Below, in pieces: positions 32,974 to 43,100 of a stretch of DNA of 64,000 bases (its first letter is position 1; the number at the start of each line of letters is the position of its first letter). The position numbers and the translations under genes are program-made. Origin of the DNA: Acholoe squamosa. Taxonomy: Eukaryota > Annelida > Polychaeta > Phyllodocida > Polynoidae. The stretch is from contig OX439038.1 in NCBI GenBank assembly GCA_949317995.1, positions 37,701,113 through 37,765,112 on the forward strand, in the 5' to 3' direction. The notes beneath the pieces were generated by a model. That model searched no databases. It had not been told where the DNA came from and saw nothing but the letters and a program-made list of their open reading frames with translations.

Positions 32974-33337
32974 TGTAGGGGCCGGCATCATTGTATATAT
33001 ATTAGTGCCGTTCATCCGAGAGACGTGTTCGTGTGGTGCTTGTTCCTTCTATGCTAGCTAGGTGTCGCTTTGCGATACCTCGTTGGTACAAGAGGGGGCA
33101 GCACCATGCCTCGCGTCCAGCTCCTACTAAGGAGCCGGACGAGCGGCAGAAGGGGACTGGACATGGTCCAGTCCAGACGCTAATACTTTGTCATCAGAGA
33201 GATTGAATAAAGTCCTACCCGAGAGGTAGGGGTTTCTGGGGCTTTGCCCAACCCGAACTACTCGTGTTGTGTTGGTACATCTAGTGGTAAGCGAGCCAAA
33301 GAGCCACCCAACATATAAGTCAATACGAACCATTACA
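32974..33337 (+). repeat. 5' LTR of A2
   Basis: TGTAGGGG...CCATTACA. Contains a TATATATA box (about 32993), a 9-bp dyad GGACTGGAC/GTCCAGTCC around ATG (33154-33174), AATAAA (33206-33211) and, three bases later, a CCTACC/GGTAGG hairpin (33214-33230). Confidence 0.95.
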
Positions 33338-33338
33338 C

Positions 33339-33350
33339 TGGTGCCGTGAC
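33339..33350 (+). promoter_or_regulatory. Primer binding site matching tRNA-His (A2)
   Basis: TGGTGCCGTGAC, one base after the LTR, is complementary to the CCA-end of animal tRNA-His as I recall it. The same 12 bases are at 60744-60755, 62339-62350 and 53316-53327 on the minus strand. Confidence 0.75.
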
Positions 33351-33378
33351 CAATAAATTACAAACTGAGTTGCACGCA

Positions 33379-35424
33379 ATGGAGGAGAAGCTTAAGAAAC
33401 TTCAACTCCGGAAAGCTGAGACAGAAGCCAAGATGGTCTCGGAACAAGCCGAGATTAGGAAGGAGACTACTGAATATAACAGGTCTCAGAAAGAGAAGGG
33501 TGAAAAGTACCGCCTACTTAAGGATACTTTTAAGCGAGAGGCAATGATCGCCCAAGAAGAAAGAAACCGAGCTGTGGCTGAAAATGAAAAGATTCGATCC
33601 GAAATCTTGGCAGAAAACGCACAGCTTAGGGAGGAACAGCGAAACCTGACTACAGACGTAGCTACCCTCACATTAAATAAGTCCACTATGGAGAGTTATT
33701 TACAGGAGCAAGAGGAAACACATGCCCCTCCGGCGAGTAGGGTGATAAACCCGAACTCGACGTTCGTGAAACAGGGCGACCCGGTCTCCTGTTCTACACC
33801 GAAGAATCCGCAGTATAATCCTTTTGTAAATGATAATGCTTCGCGGAACGTAGATCAAGGGGGTGTTTACATCAGAACCCAGGATAAGCATGGCCGAACT
33901 AGTAGAGTCCGGATAAGTGAGGTGCCCATAGTCCACAACCTGGACCCGGACTATACCCCTAGAGAGGCTTCCGACAGTAGTGCGGAGACCAGTGGGTTCC
34001 ACATTCATGTGGATCCTAGTAACGACCCGGGGCTGGGTGCTGGTAATGACAACACCCAACCGAATCCATCAAACGATGGCGGCCAGTCAACGGGAAACCA
34101 GCCATCCGATGGCGGGTACCAAGGCGCGCAAGGGGGGGGCGCTGCTTCGGGTGCCACAAGCCATAGTGGTACCTCGGGTACCGGCCCCAACCAAGGTAGT
34201 GCGAGTTATACGAACCACGGTGGTACACAGTGGACGTATACTCAACCTCCACCACCGCCTCCACCTGGCAATTCTAGCTTCGGTGGTATAGGGGGCAATC
34301 GGACCTTGAATGAAACCAAGGCGATTGAATGGAGCAAACAGCAATGCACTAGATTGATGTATGCTCCCAATTCTGCCCGAAGGGTAGCCGTTATTCCTAA
34401 AGAATATGACGGTACTCGACCATGGAAAGAGTGGTTTGAAGATTTCATCGATGTGATGAACTGTAATGGATGGACCCCATACGAGGCCAAGCCACATCTG
34501 GTGAGATGTCTGAAAGGCGGGCCGGGTCGCATGGCTGTAGAGCAATGGCGAACCTGGTACGGCCTCGTTGGGAGTTTTGAGCAGTTAGTAGAAACTGCTA
34601 GTGGACTGTTATGTAATATGGTCAAGGAAGACCCGATGGTCCGTTTTAAGAAACGCACACAGAAGCCGAATGAAGCTTTCAGAGCATACGGTATGGAACT
34701 CCATGCCCTGCTAAGTAAGGCCAGACCCGGTACTGAAAACCAGGACTGGTATATGGACGATTTGATCACTCAATTCGTCAAGGGTCTAAGAGACCGAGAT
34801 GAACAAATAGCAGCGAGGGACGCCTGGAAGGAGGGCATAACACTACACGGCATTTTTAATGGTATAGATATGGCCGTGAAGAAGCGAGCTATGTTAGCTG
34901 GGGACATACCTAATGCCAGCGGCTTGGTACCCCTAGCATCGGTGACCCAGCAGTCGGAGGTCGATACTCCATCAGACGACTTCGAATTGATTGATATCGA
35001 ACAGGAAGACGGCACCTTCTGTTCGATGCAATTAAGGAAGAATACTTCAGGTAGGAAGTATATTCCCAGGAAATCTTTCAATAAACAAAGGGACTCTAGA
35101 CCTTCATCCGAGGTCAAGAGTGACCCGAAGGCTGTCGATAAGGCGGTCAAGTCCATTGTAAGCACTGACAAAGTGAAGATTCAGTCCCCGGACATGACCA
35201 AACTTCTGGAAGACATGTGTAAGAAAATTACAGATGCCATCCAAGCCAATCGGCAAAGACCCCGGGTGGATCGCCGAACGGTTAAGTGTTTCAGGTGCCA
35301 GCGCATGGGACACTACTCATCTGAATGTACCGCTACTAAGCCGGTAATGGCTGCCTTCTATGAAGCCGAAGACGACGGCGTAGAAAGGGAGAATGCTAGG
35401 GATTCCACAGATGTGGAAAACTAG
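33379..35424 (+). CDS. gag: Gag of A2, N-terminally shortened (681 aa)
   Basis: The frame is open from the PBS (33346, a GTG), but the first ATG is 33379 (MEEKLKKL). Coiled coil about residues 1-115; disordered region with NPQYNPFVNDNA (kept in all copies, B included as YSPFVDDGA); Gly/Ser/Gln linker and Pro run; capsid-like region around YDGTRPWKEWFEDF; CCHC knuckle KCFRCQRMGHYSSEC near the end. A3 Gag shows about 350 more residues upstream, so A2 has lost them by a deletion joining PBS to coiled coil. Ends GAA AAC TAG with pol in the -1 frame. It forms the particle shell and binds RNA, by family knowledge; whether this short form works is unknown. Confidence 0.88.
   Translation: MEEKLKKLQLRKAETEAKMVSEQAEIRKETTEYNRSQKEKGEKYRLLKDTFKREAMIAQEERNRAVAENEKIRSEILAENAQLREEQRNLTTDVATLTLNKSTMESYLQEQEETHAPPASRVINPNSTFVKQGDPVSCSTPKNPQYNPFVNDNASRNVDQGGVYIRTQDKHGRTSRVRISEVPIVHNLDPDYTPREASDSSAETSGFHIHVDPSNDPGLGAGNDNTQPNPSNDGGQSTGNQPSDGGYQGAQGGGAASGATSHSGTSGTGPNQGSASYTNHGGTQWTYTQPPPPPPPGNSSFGGIGGNRTLNETKAIEWSKQQCTRLMYAPNSARRVAVIPKEYDGTRPWKEWFEDFIDVMNCNGWTPYEAKPHLVRCLKGGPGRMAVEQWRTWYGLVGSFEQLVETASGLLCNMVKEDPMVRFKKRTQKPNEAFRAYGMELHALLSKARPGTENQDWYMDDLITQFVKGLRDRDEQIAARDAWKEGITLHGIFNGIDMAVKKRAMLAGDIPNASGLVPLASVTQQSEVDTPSDDFELIDIEQEDGTFCSMQLRKNTSGRKYIPRKSFNKQRDSRPSSEVKSDPKAVDKAVKSIVSTDKVKIQSPDMTKLLEDMCKKITDAIQANRQRPRVDRRTVKCFRCQRMGHYSSECTATKPVMAAFYEAEDDGVERENARDSTDVEN
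35415..35424 (+). promoter_or_regulatory. Putative gag-pol -1 frameshift site (A2)
   Basis: GGAAAAC immediately before TAG; pol open in the -1 frame across it. A CCGGG/CCCGG stem can form about 60 bases downstream (about 35486-35501), a possible stimulator. Confidence 0.5.
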
Positions 35425-38400
35425 TGGGGGTTGTGTCAACGGCATCTGACATGGCCCCGAGTGGGAACGAATGCCAAAATGCTACCGGGGGTATCCCGGT
35501 GGAAGATTTCGAGTCAATTACACCTGGAGGCCGGGTGGCTGAGGGTGCGCACCCCTGCACCTCGGCCGGGGCCAGGGACCCTAGTGTTGATATGTGCAGG
35601 AGTGATCATATGGAGGCGAGTGGCCGCACTAGGGGAGAGGAAGGATGGATCAAAGAGTTGATTCGAGTGTGTGGGACACGCCTTCCCCCAAGTCATCCGT
35701 GTCTGGAATTCCTGAGAGGACTCGGATTGAATCTTGGTGATTCGGGAGACTTTCACCAGTTTACCAGTAACCCCTCGCCTTTAGGGGGGAGACGGTGGTA
35801 TGTACCCATATCTGTGGAAGGCCGGGTAGGGGAATTCTTGGTGGATACTGGAGCTAGTCATTCATGTGTGTCCAAAAGATTCTTCGATTCGGTGGCCGGC
35901 AGCCATGAGAACCTCAAAACGGGGGTAAATGCTTGCACGGCCGACGGAAGCAGTATGCGTACATTTGGTAGGACGTTTATGCCTATCCATATAGGAGGCA
36001 AAGAGTTTGTTCTTTCGCCAACTATAGCAGAGGTTAGTGATGACGGAATCCTCGGATTGGATTTTGCAAGCTTATACGGGGCCGTCTTGGACCCGAGGGA
36101 CGGTAGTATGGATATACGGAGCCCGTATGGCTTGCATGTCCAATGCGTATTGAGACAGGTGTCTTCGGTCGCAGCAGTGGTACATACGGTGAAGATCCCA
36201 CCGGGTACCACTTGCGATGTCCTTTGTGGCGGATCCATGGCTCAGAGGAATGAAGCTGGAGTCTACGAACCCGACACGGTGTATCTGTCAAGCATCGGGT
36301 TAGACTCAGTGGATACATTAGTGGCTAATGCAGCTTGGTCCGTATTACCCATAACTAACCGAAGTGGTTCAGTGGTTTATTTGAGGCGAGGCGACAGTGT
36401 TGGAAGGATGAGTTCGGTAGAACATGTCGCCGAGGCTAAATTTAACAAACCACTAAACCCAGTTAGTCAGCATCCTATGGATGAAGAATTCCAAAAGCTG
36501 ATTGATCAGTCAGATTTAAAGAATACGGACGATAAGGATTGCCTAGCGAGACTTCTACAAAAGTACGAAGGTGCTTTTGGTAGGGAAGGAGGCCCGGTGG
36601 GTAGATCCGATAAGGTGTTGCACACCATAGATGTGGGCAGCGAGAAACCTTTTAAAATCCCGTATCGTAGACTTCCCCTTAAAAAGAAGTTAATCTGTGA
36701 AGAGCAAATACAGAAACAGTTGGACCTAGGGGTAATCGTGCCTAGCTCGAGTCCCTGGTCCAGCCCTGTTTGTATGACTACTAAGAAAGACGGTACAATC
36801 CGCTTTTGTGTCGACTACCGGAAATTGAACGGTATAACAAAGAAGAACTCGTATCCTTTACCAAGGATAGACGAGACTTTAGATAGCTTGGGCGGAAACC
36901 AATGGTTCTGTACCTTGGATTTACAGTCCGGATATTGGCAAATACCAATGCACCCCAAAGACAAGGAGAAGACAGCATTCTCCAGTCATATGGGGCTGTT
37001 TGAGTATAATGTCCTACCCTTCGGATTGTGTAACGCCCCCGCTACATTCGAGGCCATGATGGAATCCTTACTGAGTGACCTTTTGTGGAAGAAATGCCTG
37101 GTTTACTTGGATGATGTGGTCGTGTTCGGCAAGTCATTCAAGGAATGCCTGGCAAATCTGCAACTAGTCCTCGACCGGATACTATCAAACGGTCTTAAAC
37201 TTAAACCCAAGAAATGTAATTTGTTTAAGAAAACCATTACATACTTGGGAAGGATCATTACTCCTAACGGGGTAAGAGCGGATCCGGAAAAATTAGAAGC
37301 TGTAGAAAATTGGGAAAGACCCACGAGTGCTAAGGAGGTGAGATCATTTTTAGGATTTTGTTCCTATTATCGTGATTTCATACCGAATTACTCTCGTGTC
37401 AGCTTCCCCATGCAGTGCTTAGCTCACTGGACCCCGGGTAGGGCACGGGACCCATTCCCATGGACCAGCGAGCAAGAAGAGTCTTTTAATAAAATAAAAG
37501 ATTTATTTAGGAATACACCCGTGTTGAAATATCCCACTCCCGAGGGACATTTCATCTTAGACACCGATGCGAGCAATGATGCGATTGGGGCAGCTCTCTC
37601 TCAGGTCCAAGAGGGAGTCGAAGTGCCAATAGCATTTGCTAGCAACACGTTAAGCAAGACACAGCGAAATTATTGTACCACCAAGCGAGAACTCCTCGCT
37701 GTGGTGGTGTATACGAAGAAGTTTAAGCATTTCCTTTGGGGAAGTGACTTTACTTTAAGAACAGACCATTCGTCTCTTAGGTGGCTCCTTAACTTCAAGG
37801 ACGCCGAGGGGATGATTGGACGTTGGTTAGCTCACCTATCCGAATTCGGATTAGAGCATAAACAAATAGAGCACCGACCCGGTGCTAAACACATCAATGC
37901 GGATGCCTTGTCAAGACGGCCTATCCGAAGGTGCCAAAATGCCACATGTGAAGACTGCGGGGCCCACAATGCTGTGGTAGCCGGGTTGGTATTTAATTAT
38001 ACCACCCCCCGTATCCCCTGGGAGGAGGCTGTATGCAGCTATCTCGATTGGTCCCCGGAGACCATCAAGAAGTTTCAACAGTCAGACCCCACCACTGCGC
38101 GCATAATGGAATACCTACGGTCAGGCATTAAACCGGCAAGGCCTCTAGTTTCCCTGGAGGATAGGGAAGCGAGGCGGTTGCTGGCTCAATGGGCCGAGCT
38201 AGAGATCCGAGACGGCATACTATGTAGGTGGAAGACAACTCCCACCAACGGTAGGCTGTTGCAAATAGTGATACCCGCCCCGATGAGGAGGGATATCATG
38301 TATTATTGCCATGGCCACCAAACGAGTGGCCATTTCGGTAAGAGAAGGTCGATAGAGCGTCTACAAAGGCGTTACTACTGGCCCGGTATGAGAGGCGACC

Positions 38401-39659
38401 TGCTCCGGTGGATCGCCACTTGCCCGGATTGTTGTAAAAACAAACCGGGACCCGGCCTGGGTAAGCAACCCTTATCACAGGAATTGTTTGGTGTCAGATT
38501 TGCTCGAATAGCGATAGACATCATCAGTGGGATTAAGACGACGCCGCGAGACAATACTTGTATGATGGTCGTAACTGACTATTATACTAAGTACACTCGG
38601 GTGTTCCCCCTTCCCAACCACAAAGCCGCCACATGCGCGGAGGCATTTGTGAAAGGCTGGGTGCTGCATTTGGGTGTTCCCCTTATGATGCACAGTGACC
38701 AGGGAAGGGAGTTCGAGTCAGAACTTTGGCAGGAAATGTGCCATTACCTAGCCATTTGTAAGACCCGAACAAACCCGTACCGACCACAGTCGGATGGGCA
38801 GGTAGAACGCTTCAATAGAACCCTCATACAAGTACTAAAGCCCCTGGTTAATACCCACCAGGATGACTGGGATGAACAGTGCGAGTTTGTAGTACATGCC
38901 TACAACAACACTGTCCATTCATCAACTAACTGCACCCCAAACATGCTAGTGTTCGGCGAGGACATCATAATGCCCGCCGACTTAGTGTATGGAGTGGTTG
39001 GAATAGACCCGGAGGCGCCCTGCACGGTGCTGTTTGTAGAGTCATTAAGGGACCGGTTCAAACAGGCATACGAGGCCGTTCGGAAAGAACTGCTGAAGAG
39101 TGCGAAGTGGCAGAAGGTGGGCTATGACACCAATGCTAAACGAATTCGTTTTAATGTTGGGGACAAAGTACTAAGGTACTACGAGCCGCTGGATAAGCTG
39201 AAGCTCGTAACGCCTTGGGAAGGTCCATTTAAAATCGTTCGCGTCATCTCCGAGTCCACGGTGATGATAGAGGACTGCCTGACGGGTAGGAAATGGAAGA
39301 CAAATGTCGGAAAACTTCGGCCCTGGAAGGGGCGCGAAGAGGCGGAGAGGGAGTTCGGTTACAAACCACCTGAATCTGTCCCTAGCGGACCGAGCGTGGT
39401 AGTACCGACGAAACGCCCTAGAGGCCGGCCGAGAAAGACGCCGGGAGACGAGGTTATAGTAAAAAAGAAGACGAAGGCCAGGAAACGACCTAATCGTAAG
39501 AAATGGAAGAAAGTCTCGCTGAGTGAAGGCATTACGTATGGGAAGGGTCCCGCTCTGACTAAGCGAGATCCAGAAAAGGCCGTACGTAAAGCCGGGAAAA
39601 ATAAAATGCTAACCGAAGGCGTTAGACGCAGCCCCCGGTTGAGGTCTGCTGTAACCTAA
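35422..39659 (+). CDS. pol: Pol polyprotein of A2, intact (about 1411 aa)
   Basis: Expressed presumably by -1 frameshifting from gag. Protease VDTGASHS at about residue 139; RT with LPFGLCNAPATFEAMME and YLDDVVVF (about 560); RNase H with LDTDAS, TKRELLAVV, RTDHSS and ADALSR; integrase with HHCC zinc site (H, H, CPDC at about 962-995) and D-D-E core (AIDIISG about 1033, HSDQG about 1090, VERFNR about 1127); a GPF module near 1266; and a Lys/Arg-rich tail with AT-hook-like KRPRGRPRK (about 1330) ending RRSPRLRSAVT. RT before integrase with a single LTR pair places it in Ty3/gypsy. No chromodomain seen. The only complete pol in the window. Confidence 0.95.
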
Positions 39660-40179
39660 CTCAGTACACAACGAGCTGCTGCGTGTTGTCCGCCATAGGC
39701 AGGCAACATACGTTCCACGGCCTGAGATGTCGAACGCGCCCTCCCCGGGTGGCTGTATCCCGTGAGTGGCGGTCGGATTAACCGGTACATTCGCTTTGAA
39801 GCGTTGTATACACCGCTAAGCTCCAGACGATAGCACTCGGGTAGTAGGCCGCGTCTCACATGTCGAGTCGAATGTTGGTTCGGATCTAGTTCCCTAGGTG
39901 GCGCTGCTGGTGTGGCGGGAAAGCGCGGAACTAGGTCACCGGATAGCCATGGCGGGATCTCGCGAGACGAGAGGTCTGACGTCATACTGGTCATAACTAG
40001 AGCGGACTCGTGGTGGTTAGACGCCACCCGTTTTTGCTCTAGTTATTTGTCGGCGGTTATACAGCCTGTAGCTGTCGTGTTAGCCTAGCTAACCCCCCAA
40101 AAGCCTTTCTGTTGGACGAATCCTTCGGGAGGAGTCCAACAAAACTTGCCAATTAATTTTGGAAGTCGAACCCGGTGCC
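39660..40179 (+). promoter_or_regulatory. Spacer between pol and ORF3 of A2, promoter-like
   Basis: 520 noncoding GC-rich bases. TCTCGCGAGA at 39958-39967 and TGACGTCA at 39977-39984, 195-220 bases before the ORF3 ATG; no TATA box. Kept nearly base for base between A1 and A2, though it encodes nothing. Known: both motifs act in TATA-less animal promoters. Inferred: a separate ORF3 transcript. Confidence 0.5.
40111..40140 (+). promoter_or_regulatory. Conserved UUCG-capped hairpin before ORF3 (A2)
   Basis: Outer stem GTTGGAC/GTCCAAC, small GAA/GGA internal loop, inner TCC/GGA closing TTCG. It ends 39 bases before the ATG. Could be a 5'-leader RNA structure or a DNA palindrome bound by protein. 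Confidence 0.6.
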
Positions 40180-43100
40180 ATGGCACAGGGAACGATTGAC
40201 GCTGCGCGTCAAACAGCCAACATTCCGTTGGAACAAGACGAGGACCCGAAGGTCCCGTCTCGGGTCGAGGAATCTATGGATTCTTCGACAGAGGAGGCCG
40301 CCCAGACGCTCACGGCTATGGCCGAGGCAACCGACCGGGAGAGGATGCCACCTCCACCCCCGCCACGCCCGGAGCGCCCGTCAACAACAGACGCTTCGGG
40401 TAGCAAAGTGGATGTCCTGGACATTCCAATGTATCCTCCGGGATTCAGGACGCAGATCAGACGTCTAGCACACGTCGATCGCCAGGAAGGTATCGTGTAT
40501 ACCTCCTGGGGTACGTACATCCCTATGCACGCCTCCATGTTCGGATGCGGGCCCATGGCGGTGGAGCAGGGCGTGCCCGAGCCCATACCAGATGAACTCA
40601 AAACTATGGTAATGGACTCGTGTAGTGACGAGCTGGCTGACAACATGCCAGTTTCTTGGCTCCGCAACTACCTAAAGTTGGCGGAGAATATGGCGACTAA
40701 CGAGAATTTAGCTCGAGCCGTCTTGATCTCTGCGGGCATCATCCAGAAGGCCACGGAGTTAAGGGAGTCCGAATCCGACATGGATACAGACTCCACGGTA
40801 ACCTTGTCGTCGGTGGAAACCGACCGGGTCAAGCGATTGACCCGTAAACCTGCACCCAAGGGTCCTCTCACTGAGAGCGACCTGGAGGCTGAAGATGTCC
40901 GCATCGCCGTCGAGAGGTCCACGACCGAGACCGACCCAGCTGCCGACATCCCAGAGGCACCTGGCGAGATCTCTGAAGAGGACATCTCACGCCAGCAGGC
41001 TGCTGTAGAGGCAAAGCGAATCGAGCTTGCCAAGCAGCAGAAGGAGCTCACCGCAGCTCGCCGGGCCCATCGCAAGCAGCAGGCCCAACGAAAAACAGAG
41101 ATCTCTTCCGACTCTGACTCCCCAGTCAGCGGAAGGAGGAGCCCTCGGACAGGGGACAGGAGCCGACGCGAGTCGGATTCCAGTCCCGAAGTTCCGGCCC
41201 AACCGACTAAGGTTGTGCGCCGGAAGAAGAAGAATGGAGCGAAAGCGTCTCCGGTAGAGCCCACGCCCCCCACCAAGCCGAGGGGTAAGGGCAAACCGAA
41301 GACGCCCGCTCCCACCACTACAACCACCACGGTAGCCACCTCGGTTACTGCATCTTCTGCAGCCAGCACGTCGGGTGCAAAGACGAAGTCCCCTACCAAG
41401 GCTCCGACTGGTACTACCACCTCCAGCCGAGCCGGCCGTAGGGGAGCTGACATATACACGGACAGCGAGGAAAGCGAAAGCGATCCAGAGCTGCCCGAGT
41501 CTGCCAAATCTGATTTGGAGTCCGTGACAACGTGGGAAGAAATGACCACGGATGTTCCCAAGGACGACAATCAGAAGTGGATGTGGAAGAATGCAGCCGA
41601 GGGGTTCAAGGAACGGACTCCCCGCTGCTTCGCGGACTGTGCTTACGACACAGTCCATTATATGTGTCCGAGCGCCGTCAATAAGGACGGTGACAGCGAT
41701 GACGAGGAGTGGATGAAGTCCGGCCCCTCAGATACGCCAGTAGGCAAGTTCTACCTGATTTGGATTGACCAGCTCAAGTCCAAATTAGGCTCGATCTACA
41801 GCTACGAGGCCCGGACGAAAGTCCAGTGGGCAATGACCCAATGGGGACCAACCGGCAACCGCCGAAGGTGCCCGTTTGAGTCTTGCCAGCTGTCTCTCAC
41901 GGGTGAGAAGATGTTCGAGACGAAGCCCCGCTTCGCTCGACACATCGTTGAATTTCATATGCATCACAAGCCTGTGATGATGTGTGTGCTCGGGGACCGC
42001 CCGAGTAAACATTGTGATGGCTCGTTCAGCACTCACCGGCGCCGAGACATGGCTCTGCATTTGCAGAAGGCCCATGGCATCGGCCTGGAGAAGACCAGGA
42101 AACGAGCCATCAAGTGCTTCAGCGAGCTCCTTGCAAATTGGTCCGCGCTGAGCATCAAGGAAGTGAAAGAGCAGGCATTCGAGACCGGATTCTGCTCGTG
42201 GAAGAGCGGCAACTTGCTGACTTACTTCCAGACGAACTCCTCGTCCACAAAATTCGGGATGCCCAGCGAGGTGCACCTGAAGGTGAAAAAGTGGCGAGGA
42301 GACGACAAGCGAGAGAAGGCCAAAGCCCGCTCTAAAGGTCCAAACGGAGGCACAGTCACGACTACTGCTTCCAAGAGGACCCGAGCAGACCGGTCCGTGA
42401 GCCCTTCGGGTGGCAAGGACCAGCCCAGACCAGCCAATCCAGCTGATCGTCGCGAGTCGGGACAACAGGTCTCGGCTCTGGAGATGCCTGGCAACCAGGC
42501 CCGCAGGTCGGGTAGCCAGGCGACCGCATCGGCGACTCCAGCCACCTCCACACCTGCACCCGCGGAACAACGCCCGGGCGAAGCCTCTGGCGGCCAGGAT
42601 GATGGGGGCGAACTGCTCGCTCCCCCATCCGGGTATTCTACTTGGTGGGCTGGAGAGGGATCCTCCGGCAAACGCCCCACGTACAGTGAGTACGCGGCGA
42701 AGTTCCCTTCAATGGGACCGGCTGGACCCGAGTCGCAGGTCCTTACCCCCTTGGGCCGGGCCAAAGCTCGTGGTAGGGGCCGCGGTGGGCTGGAGTCCAC
42801 CCGAGGCTCTCCGGGTGGTGGCCGAGGCCGAGGAGGCATCACGGTGGAGGGCCCGTCTGCTCCTCCAACAGGCACCCCGCCTGTCTCAGTGGAGGCCCCA
42901 GCGCCACCACCAGTGATAGTTCCACCAACAGGTCCTCGGGTACCCCTAATGGAACTAATCTCCGGTACCCTGTCAGGTCTTCAGGATCCGAACACGTTCG
43001 TCGACCACCGCGATGTCCGAACGGTTCAGATCCAGAATGAGCTGATGGAAGAATGGCAGGCATTGCACCGCCAGAAGTCTGTTGACTACTGGCGTGTGAT

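Noticed and set aside
39300..39659. Chromodomain at the integrase end
   Set aside because: The region has a GPF module and a Lys/Arg AT-hook-like tail but lacks the aromatic cage pattern of chromodomains.
40668..42875. Antisense ORFs of 217-300 aa opposite A2 ORF3
   Set aside because: Composition shadows of a GC-rich coding strand, broken in different places in A3.
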